Below, piece by piece: positions 51,701-61,728 of a DNA stretch of 64,000 bases (position 1 is the first letter of the stretch; each line of letters starts with the position of its first letter). The notes under the pieces were generated by a model. That model did not search any database and was not told where the DNA came from. It saw nothing but the letters and a program-made list of their open reading frames with translations. The position numbers were made by a program, and so were the translations under genes. Origin of the DNA: Megalopta genalis (lineage: Eukaryota; Arthropoda; Insecta; Hymenoptera; Halictidae); assembly GCF_051020955.1 (NCBI RefSeq), contig NW_027476493.1, positions 147,073 to 211,072 of the forward strand, read 5' to 3'.

Positions 51701-53073
51701 TTTCGCATGCAGTTGAAGAAAAGTAATGGATATCACAAGTATTTGAAGATAAACCATTTGATTCCCATGGATTTGAAGCTATGCCTTCTTCTTCGCATTG
51801 ATTTGAAGCTAAATCATGTTTTTCGCATGGATTTGAAGCTAACTCGTTGTTTCGCATGCAGTTGAAGCTAAATCATGTATAACACAAGTGTTTGAAGCTA
51901 AACCATTTGTTTCGCATGGATTCAAAGATAACCCTTCTACTTCGCATTGATTTGAAGCTAAATCATGTTTTTCGCATGGATTTGAAGCAAAGCCTTCTAC
52001 TTCGCATAGATTTGGAGTTAAATCATGTGTTTCGCATGGGTTTAAAGCTAACTAGTTTGTTTCGCATGCAGCTGAAGCTAAATAATGTATATCACAAGTG
52101 TTTGAAGCTAAACCATTTGTTTTGCATGGATTCGAAGATAATCGTTCTACTTCGCATTGATTTGAAGCTAAATCATGTGTTTCGCATGGATTTGAAGCTA
52201 ACTCGTTTCTTTCGCATGCAAGTTGAAGCTAAATCATGTATATCACAAGTATTTGAAGCAAAACCTTTGTTTCGCATGAATTCGAAAATCAGCCTTCTGC
52301 TTCGCATTGATTTGGACCTAAATCATGTGTTTCGCATGGATTTGAAGCTAACTCGTTTATTTCGCATGCACTTGAAGCTGAACCATGTATATCACAAGTA
52401 TTTGAAGCTAAACCGTTTGATTGGCATGGATTTGAAGCTAAGCCTTCTACTTCGCATTAAATTGAAGCTAAATCATGTGTTTCGCACGGATTTGAAGCTA
52501 ACTCGTTTGTTTCGCATGCTGTTGAAGCTAAATCATGTATATCACAAGTATTTGAAGCTATATCATACGTTTCGCATGGATTCCAAGATAACCCTTCTAA
52601 TTCGCATTGATTTGATGCTAAATCATGTGTTTCGCATGGATTTGAAGCGAACACGTTTGTTTCGCATGCTGTTGAAGCTAAATCATGTATATCACAAGTA
52701 TTTGAATCTAAACAATCTGTTTCGTGTGGATTCGGAGATCAGCCTTCTACTTCGCATTGATTTGAAACGAAATCATATGCTTAGCTTGGATTTGAAGCTA
52801 ACTCGTTTGTTTCGCATACAGTTGAAGCTAAATCATGTATATCACAAGTATTTGAAGCTAAACCATTTAATTCCCATGGATCTGAAGGTATGACTTCTAC
52901 TTCGCATTGATTTGATGTTAAATCATATGTTTCGCATGGATCTGAAGCTATCTCGATTGTTTCGCATGCACTTGAATATAAATCAAGTATATCACAAGTA
53001 TTTTAAGCTAAATCGTTCGATTCGCATGGATTTGAAGCTAAGCCTTCTACCTCGCATTGATTTGAAGATAAAT
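51701..53073. repeat. Block sharing units with 3.2-3.6 kb and 5.4-5.7 kb
   Basis: 52,280-52,480 resembles about 5,440-5,640 (GATTTGGACCTAAATCATG, TTTATTTCGCATGCACTTG, TTGATTGGCATGG, TCGCATTAAATTG). 52,860-53,073 resembles 3,205-3,415 (TTAATTCCCATGGATCTG). One extra base is present at about 52,220 (CGCATGCAAGTTGAAGC) and one is missing at about 52,263. Confidence 0.82.
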
Positions 53074-53673
53074 CATGTGTTTCGCATGGATTTGAAGCTA
53101 ACTCGTTTGTTTCGCATGCTGTTGAAGCTAAATCATGTATATCACAAGTGTTTGAAGCTAAACCATTTGTTTCCTATGGATTCGAAGATAACCCTTCTAC
53201 TTCGCATTGGTTTGAAGCTAAATCATTTGTTTCGCATGGATTTGAAGCTAACTCGTTTGTTTCGCATGCTGTTGAAACTAAATCATGTATATCACAAGTA
53301 TTTGAAGCTAAACCATTTGATTCTCATGGATTTGTAGCTATGCCTTCTACTTCGCATTGATTTGGAGCTAAATCATGTGTTTCGCATGGATTTGAAGCTA
53401 ACTCGTTTGTTTCGCATGCTGTTGAAGCTAAATCATGTATATCACAAGTGTTTGAAGCTAAACCATTTGTTTCCCATGGATTCGAAGATAACCCTTCTAC
53501 TTCGCATTGGTTTGAAGCTAAATCATTTGTTTCGCATGGATGTGAAGCTAACTCGTTTGTTTCGCATGCTGTTGAAACTAAATCATGTATATCACAAGTA
53601 TTTGAAGCTAAACCATTTGATTCCCATGGATTTGTAGCTATGCCTTCTACTTCGCATTGATTTGGAGCTAAAT
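53074..53673. repeat. 300-bp tandem duplication (two HOR units)
   Basis: 53,074-53,373 and 53,374-53,673 are successive copies, marked by CATTGGTTTGAAGC and ATTTGTAGCTATGCC. They differ at a few bases, for example TTTCCTATGG against TTTCCCATGG, and ATGGATGTGAAGC in the second copy. Confidence 0.9.
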
Positions 53674-55060
53674 CATGTGTTTCGCATGGATTTACAGCTA
53701 ACTCGTTTGTTTCGCATGCTGTTGAAGCTAAATCATGTATATCACAAGTATTTGAATATGGACCATTTGATTAGCATGGATTCGAAGATCACCACTCTTC
53801 TTCGCATTGATTTGAAGATAATCATGTGTTTCGCAAGGATTTGAAGCTAACTCGTTTGTTTCGCATGCAGTTGAAGCTAAATCATGTATATCACAAGTAT
53901 TTGAATCTAAACCATTTGTTTCGCATGGATTCGAACATCAGCCTTCTGCTTCGCATTGATTTGATGTTAAATCATATGTTTCGCATGGATTTGAAGCTAT
54001 CTCGTTTGTTTCGCATGCACTTGAATATAAATCAAGTATATCACAAGTATTTGAAGCTAAATCGTTCGATTCGCATGGATTTGAAGCTAAGCCTTCTACC
54101 TCGCATTAAATTGAAGCTAAATCATGTGTTTCGCTTGGATTTGAAGCTAACTCGTTTGTTTCGCATGCTGTTGAAGCTAAATCATGTATATCACAAGTAT
54201 TTGAATATGAACCATTTGATTAGCATGGATTCGAAGATCACCCCTCTTCTTCGCATTGATTTGAAGCTAAATCATGTGTTTCGCATGGATTTGAAGCTAA
54301 CTCGCTTGTTCAGCATGCTGTTGAAGCTATCTCATGTATATCACAAGTATTTGAAGCTAAAGCATTTGATTCCCATGGATTTGAAGCTATGCCTTCTACT
54401 TCGCTTGATTTGGAGCTAAATCATGTGTTTCGCATGGATTTGAAGCTAACTCGTTTGTTTCGCATGCTGTTGAAGCTAAATCATGTATATCACAAGTATT
54501 TGAAAATGTACCATTTGATTAGCATGGATTCGAAGATCACCCCTCTTCTTCGCATTGATTTGAAGCTAAATCATGTGTTTCGCATGGATTTGAAGCTAAC
54601 TCGTTTGTTCAGCATGCAGTTGAAGCAAAATCATGTATATCACAAGTGTTTGAAGCTAAACCATTTGTTTCGCATGGATTCAAAGATAATCCTTCTACTT
54701 CGCATTGATTTGAAGCTAAATCATGTGTTGCGCATGGATTTGAAGCTAAATCGTTTGTTTCGCATACAGTTGAAGCTAAATCATGTATATCACAAGTATT
54801 TGAAGCTAAACCATTTAATTCCCATGGATCTGAAGGTATGACTTCTACTTCGCATTGATTTGATGTTAAATCATATGTTTCGCATGGATCTGAAGCTATC
54901 TCGTTTGTTTCGCATGCACTTGAATATAAATCAAGTATATCACAAGTATTTGAAGCTAAATCGTTCGATTCGCATGGATTTGAAGCTAAGCCTTCTACCT
55001 CGCATTGATTTGAAGCTAAATCATGTGTTTCGCATGGATTTGAAGCTAACTCGTTTGTTC
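53674..55060. repeat. Second copy of 2.4-3.0 kb and its continuation
   Basis: 53,674-54,318 matches 2,366-3,010 at a spacing of 51,308 bp. After about 54,318 it no longer matches (GCATGCTGTTGAAGCTATC here, GCATGTAGTTGAAGC there). 54,600-54,960 resembles 3,000-3,360. A base is missing at about 54,405 (TTCGCTTGATTTGG). Confidence 0.84.
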
Positions 55061-55750
55061 AGCATGCAGTTGAAGCAAAATCATGTATATCACAAGTATT
55101 TGAAGCTAAGCCATTTGTTTCGCATTGATTCAAAGATCAGTCTTCCACTTCGCATTTATTTGAAGCTAAATCATGTGTTTCGCATGGATTTGAAGCTAAC
55201 TCGTTTGTTTCGCATGCAGTTGATGCTGAATCATGTATATCACAAGTATTTGCAGCTAAACCATTTGTTTCGCATGGATTCGTAGATAAGCCTTCTACTT
55301 CGCATCGATTTGAAGCTAAATCATGTGTATCGCATGGTTTTTGAAGCTAACTCGTTTGTTTCGCATGCTGTTGAAGCTAAATCTTGTATATCACAAGTGT
55401 TTGAAGCTAAACCATTTGTTTCGCATGGATTCGAAGATAATCCTTCTTCTTCGCATTGGTTTGAAGCTAAATCATGTGTTTCGCATGGATTTGAAGCTAA
55501 CTCGTTTGTTTCGCATGCTGTTGAAGCTAAATCATGTATATCACAAGTGTTTGAAGCTAAACCATTTGTTTCCCATGGATTCGAAGATAACCCTTCTACT
55601 TCGCATTGGTTTGAAGCTAAATCATTTGTTTCGCATGGATTTGAAGCTAACTCGTTTGTTTCGCATGCAGTTGAAGCTAAATCATGTATGTCACAAGTAT
55701 TTGAAGCTAAACCATTTGATTCCCATGGTTTTGAAGCTAAGCTTTCTACT
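55061..55750. repeat. Further copy of the 47.6-kb third-tier segment
   Basis: 55,061-55,523 matches 49,488-49,950 (spacing 5,573) and 47,571-48,033 (spacing 7,490). From about 55,520 the sequence passes into the subfamily that fills the rest of the window. Confidence 0.85.
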
Positions 55751-57219
55751 TCGCATAGATTTGAAGATAAATAATGTGTTTCGCTTGGATTCGAATATAA
55801 CTCATTTGTTTCGCATGCTGTTGAAGCTAAATCATGTATATCACAAGTATTTGAAGCTAAACCATTTGCTTCGCATGGATTCGAAGATCAGGCTTCTACT
55901 TCGCATTGATTTGATGCTAAATCATGTGTTTCGCATGGATTTGAAGCTAACTCGTTTGTTTCGCATGCTGTTGAAGCTAAATCATGTATATCACAAGTAT
56001 TTGAAGCTATATCATACGTTTCGCATGGATTCCAAGATAACCCTTCTAATTCGCATTGATTTGATGCTAAATCATGTGTTTCGCATGGATTTGAAGCGAA
56101 CTCGTTTGTTTCGCATGCTGTTGAAGCTAAATCATGTATATCACAAGTATTTGAAGCTAAACCATTTGTATCGCATTGATTTGAAGCTAAATCATGTGTT
56201 TCGCATGGATTTGAATCTAACTCGTTTGTTTCGCATGCAGTTGAAGCTAAATCATGTATATCACAAGTATTTGCAGCTAAACCATTTGTTACGCATGGAT
56301 TCGAAGATCAGCCTTCTACTTCGCATTGATTTGATGCTAAATCATGTGTTTCGCATGGATTTGAATCTAACTCGTTTGTTTCGCATGCAGTTGAAGCTAA
56401 ATCATGTATATCACAAGTATTTGCAGCTAAACCATTTGTTACGCATGGATTCGAAGATCAGCCTTCTACTTCGCATTGATTTGATGCTAAATCATGTGTT
56501 TCGCATGGATTTGAAGCTAACTCGTTTGTTTCGCATGCTGTTGAAGCTAAATCATGTATATCACAAGTATTTGAAGCTATATCATACGTTTCGCATGGAT
56601 TCCAAGATAACCCTTCTAATTCGCATTGATTTGATGCTAAATCATGTGTTTCGCAAGGATTTGAAGCTAACTCGTTTGTTTCGCATGCTATTGAAGCTAA
56701 CTCAAGTGTATCAAAAGTATTTGAAGCTAAACCATTTGCTTCGCATGGATTCGAAGATCAGCCTTCTACTTCGCATTGATTTGATGCTAAATCATGTGTT
56801 TCGCATGGATTTGAAGCTAACTCGTTTGTTTCGCATGCTGTTGAAGCTAAATCATGTATATCACAAGTATTTGAAGCTAAACCATTTGTATCGCATGGGA
56901 TCGAAGATAAGCCTCTACTTCGCATTGATTTGAAGCTAAATCATGTGTTTCGCATGGATTTGAAGCTAACTCGTTTGTTTCGCATGCTGTTGAAGCTAAA
57001 TCATATATATCACAAGTATTTGAAGCTAAACCATTTGTTTCGCATTTATTCGAAGCTAAGCCTTCTACTTCGCATTGATTTGAGGCTAAATCATGTGATT
57101 CGCTCGGTTTTGAAGCTAACTCGTTTGTTTCGCATGCTGTTGAAGCTAAATCATGTATATCACAAGTATTTGAAGCTATATCATACGTTTCGCATGGATT
57201 ACAAGATAACCCTTCTAAT
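55751..57219. repeat. 1,469-bp duplication, first copy, with a nested 150-bp duplication
   Basis: 55,751-56,361 matches 57,220-57,830 at 1,469 bp. Inside this block about 56,201-56,350 is directly repeated at 56,351-56,500 (TTGCAGCTAAACC and TTGTTACGCATGG as marks), while the counterpart at 57.7 kb has one copy only. A 1-bp loss in E (AAGCCTCTACTTCG) lies at about 56,911. Confidence 0.87.
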
Positions 57220-59389
57220 TCGCATAGATTTGAAGATAAATCATGTGTTTCGCTTGGATTTGAATATAACTCATTTGTTTCGCATGCTGTTGAAGCTAAA
57301 TCATGTATATCACAAGTATTTGAAGCTAAACCATTTGCATCGCATGGATTCGAAGATCAGGCTTCTACTTCGCATTGATTTGATGCTAAATCATGTGTTT
57401 CGCATGGATTTGAAGCTAACTCGTTTGTTTCGCATGCTGTTGAAGCTAAATCATGTATATCACAAGTATTTGAAGCTATATCATACGTTTCGCATGGATT
57501 CCAAGATAACCCTTCTAATTCGCATTGATTTGATGCTAAATCATGTGTTTCGCATGGATTTGAAGCGAACTCGTTTGTTTCGCATGCTGTTGAAGCTAAA
57601 TCATGTATATCACAAGTATTTGAAGCTAAACCATTTGTATCGCATTGATTTGAAGCTAAATCATGTGTTTCGCATGGATTTGAATCTAACTCGTTTGTTT
57701 CGCATGCAGTTGAAGCTAAATCATGTATATCACAAGTATTTGCAGCTAAACCATTTGTTACGCATGGATTCGAAGATCAGCCTTCTACTTCGCATTGATT
57801 TGATGCTAAATCATGTGTTTCGCATGGATTTGAAGCTAACTCGTTTGTTTCGCATGCTGTTGAAGCTATATCATGTATATCACAAGTATTTGAAGCTAAA
57901 CCATTTGTATCGCATTGATTTGAAGCTAAATCATGTGCTTCGCTTGGTTTTGAAGCTAACTCGTTTGTTTCGCATGCTGTTGAAGCTAAATCATATATAT
58001 CACAAGTATTTGAAGCTAAACCATTTGTTTCGCATATATTCGAAGCTAAGCCTTCTACTTCGCATTGATTTGAGGCTAAATCAAATGTTTCGCTTGGTTT
58101 TGAAGCTAACTCGTTTTTTTCGCATGCAGTTGTAGCTAAATCATGTATATCACAAGTATTTGAAGCTAAACCATTTGTTTCGCATGGATTCGAAGATAAG
58201 CCTTCTACTTCGCATTGATTTTAATCTAAATCATGTCTTTCGCATGGATTTAAAGCTAACTCGTTTTTTTCGCATGCAGTTGAAGCAGAATCATGTATAT
58301 CACAAGTATTTGAAGCTAAACCATTTGTTTCGCATGGATTCGAAGATAAGCCTTCTACTTCGCATTGATTTTAATCTAAATCATGTGTTTCGCATGGATT
58401 TAAAGCTAACTCGTTTGTTTCGCATGCAGTTGAAGCTGAATCATGTATATCACAAGTATTTGAAGCTAAACTATTCGTTTCGCAAGGATTCGAAGATAAG
58501 TCTTCCACTTCGCATTGATTTGATGCTAAATCATGTGTTTCGCAAGGATTTGAAGCTAACTCGTTTGTTTCGCATGCTATTGAAGCTAACTCAAGTGTAT
58601 CAAAAGTATTTGAAGCTAAACCATTTGCTTCGCATGGATTCGAAGATCAGCCTTCTACTTCGCATTGATTTGAAGCTAAATCATGTGTTCCGCATGGATT
58701 TTAAGCTAACTCGTTTGCTTCGCATGCAGTTGAATCTAAATCATGTATATCACAAGTATTTGAAGCTAAACCATTTGTATCGCATGGGATCGAAGATAAG
58801 CCTCCTACTTCGCATTGATTTGAAGCTAAATCATGTGTTTCGCATGGACTTAAAGCTAACTCGTTTGTTTCGCATGCAGTTGAAGCTGAATCATGTATAT
58901 CACAAGTATTTGAAGCTAAACTATTCGTTTCGCATGGATTCGAAGATAAGTCTTCCACTTCGCATTGATTTGATGCTAAATCATGTGTTTCGCAAGGATT
59001 TGAAGCTAACTCGTTTGTTTCGCATACTGTTGAAGCTAACTCAAGTGTATCAAAAGTATTTGAAGCTAAACCATTTGCTTCGCATGGATTCGAAGATCAA
59101 CCTTCTACTTCGCATTGATTTGAAGCTAAATCATGTGTTCCGCATGGATTTTAAGCTAACTCGTTTGTTTCGCATGCAGTTGAAGCTAAATCATGTATAT
59201 CACAAGTATTTGAAGCTAAACCATTTGATTCCTATGGTTTTGAAGCTAAGCTTTCTACTTCGCATAGATTTGAAGATAAATCATGTGTTTCGCTTGGATT
59301 TGAATATAAATCATTTGTTTCGCATGCTGTTGAAGCTAAATCATGTATATCACAAGTATTTGAAGCTAAACCATTTGCTTCGCATGGAT
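57220..59389. repeat. 1,469-bp duplication, second copy, then 150- and 450-bp duplications
   Basis: 57,220-57,830 is the second copy of 55,751-56,361. About 58,160-58,295 and 58,310-58,445 are 150-bp-spaced copies (GATTTTAATCTAAATCATG). 58,441-58,700 recurs at 58,891-59,150, a spacing of exactly 450 bp (CTATTCGTTTCGCA, CAAGTGTATCAAAAGTA). No indel disturbs the 30-bp phase over most of this block. Confidence 0.87.
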
Positions 59390-61728
59390 TCGAAGATCAG
59401 CCTTCTACTTCGCATTGATTTGCTGCTAAATCATGTGTTTCGCATGGATTTGCAGCTAACTCGTTTGTTTCGCATGCTGTTGAAGCTAAATCATGTATAT
59501 CACAAGTATTTGAAGCTAAACCATTTGTTACGCATGGATTCGAAGATCAGCCTTCTACTTCGCATTGATTTGATGCTAAATCATGTGTTTCGCATGGATT
59601 TGAAGCTAACTCGTTTGTTTCGCATGCTGTTGAAGCTAAATCATGTATATCACAAGTATTTGAAGCTAAACCATTTGTATCGCATGGGATCGAAGATAAG
59701 CCTCTACTTCGCATTGATTTGAAGCTAAATCATGTGTTTCGCATGGATTTGAAGCTAACTCGTTTGTTTCGCATGCTGTTGAAGCTAAATCATATATATC
59801 GCAAGTATTTGAAGCTAAACCATTTGTTTCGCATTTATTCGAAGCTAAGCCTTCTACTTCGCATTGATTTGAGGCTAAATCATGTGATTCGCTCGGTTTT
59901 GAAGCTAACTCGTTTGTTTCGCATGCTGTTGAAGCTAAATCATGTATATCACAAGTATTTGAAGCTATATCATACGTTTCGCATGGATTACAAGATAACC
60001 CTTCTAATTCGCATAGATTTGAAGACAAATCATGTGTTTCGCTTGGATTTGAATATAACTCATTTGTTTCGCATGCTGTTGAAGCTAAATCATGTATATC
60101 ACAAGTATTTGAAGCTAAACCATTTGCTTCGCATGGATTCGAAGATCAGCCTTCTACTTCGCATTGATTTGATGCTAAATCATGTGTTTCGCATGGATTT
60201 GAAGCTAACTCGTTTGTTTCGCATGCTGTTGAAGCTAAATCATGTATACCACAAGTATTTGAAGCTATATCATACGTTTCGCATGGATTCCAAGATAACC
60301 CTTCTAATTCGCATTGATTTGAAGCTAAATCATGCGTTTCGCATGGATTTGAAGCTAACTCGTTTATTTCGCATGCTGTTGTAGCTAAATCATGTACATC
60401 ACAAGTATAAGAAGCTAATCCATTTGTTTCGCATGGATTCGAAGATATGCCTACTTCTTCGCATTGATTTGAAGCTAAATCATGTGTTTCGCATGGATTT
60501 GAATCTAACTCGTTTGTTTCGGATGCTGTTGAAGTTAAATCATGTATATCACAAGTATTTGAAGCTATATCATTTGTTTCGCATGGATTCGAAGATAACC
60601 CTTCTAATTCGCATTTATTTGAAGCTAAATCATGTGTTTCGCATGGATTTGAAGCTAACTCGTTTGTTTCGCATGCTGTTGAAGCTAAATCATATATATC
60701 ACAAGTATTTGAAGCTAAACCATTTGTTTCGCATTTATTCGATGCTAAGCCTTCTACTTCGCATTGATTTGAGGCTAAATCATGTGTTTCGCTCGGTTTT
60801 GAAGCTAACTCGTTTGTTTCGCATGCTGTTGAAGCTAAATCATGTATATCACAAGTATTTGAAGCTAAACTATTTGTTTCGCATGGATTCGAAGATAAGC
60901 CTTCTACTTCGCATTGATTTTAATCTAAATCATGTCTTTCGCATGGATTTAAAGCTAACTCGTTTTTTTCGCATGCAGTTGAAGCAGAATCATGTATATC
61001 ACAAGTATTTGAAGCTAAACCATTTGTTTCGCATGGATTCGAAGATAAGCCTTCTACTTCGCATTGATTTTAATCTAAATCATGTGTTTCGCATGGATTT
61101 AAAGCTAACTCGTTTGTTTCGCATGCAGTTGAAGCTGAATCATGTATATCACAAGTATTTGAAGCTAAACTATTCGTTTCGCAAGGATTCGAAGTTAACT
61201 CGTTTGTTTCGCATACAGTTGAAGCTAAATCACGTATATCACAAGTATTTGCAGCTAAACCATTTGTTTCCCGTCGATACGAAGATAACCCTTCTACTTC
61301 GCATTGATTTGAAGCTAAATCATGTGTTTCGCATGGATTTGAATTCTAACTCGTTAATTTCGCATGCTGTTGAAGCTAAATCATGTATATCACAAGTATA
61401 AGAAGCTATATCGTACGTTTCGCATGGATTCCAAGATAACCCTTCTAATTCGCATTGATTTGAATCTAAATCATGTGTTTCGCATGGATTTGAAGCTAAC
61501 TCGTTTATTTCGCATGCTGTTGAAGCTAAATCATGTAATCACAAGTATTTGCAGCTAAACCATTTGTTACGCATTTATTCGAAGATCAGCCTTCTACTTC
61601 GCATTGATTTGAAGCTAAATCATGTGTTTCGCATGGATTTGAATCTAACTCGTTTATTTCGCATTCTGTTGAAGCTAAATCATGTATATCACAAGTATAA
61701 GAAGCTAATCCGTTTGTTTCGCATGGAT
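59390..61728. repeat. 2,338-bp tandem duplication, first copy
   Basis: About 59,390-61,585 matches 61,729-63,923 at 2,338-2,339 bp. Shared marks include AAGCCTCTACTTCG at 59,700, TTCGCTCGGTTTTGAAGC, ATACGTTTCGCATGGATTAC, and two C/D junctions with AAGTATAAGAAGC (60,405 and 61,392). 61,586-61,728 is ordinary satellite between the copies. Confidence 0.9.
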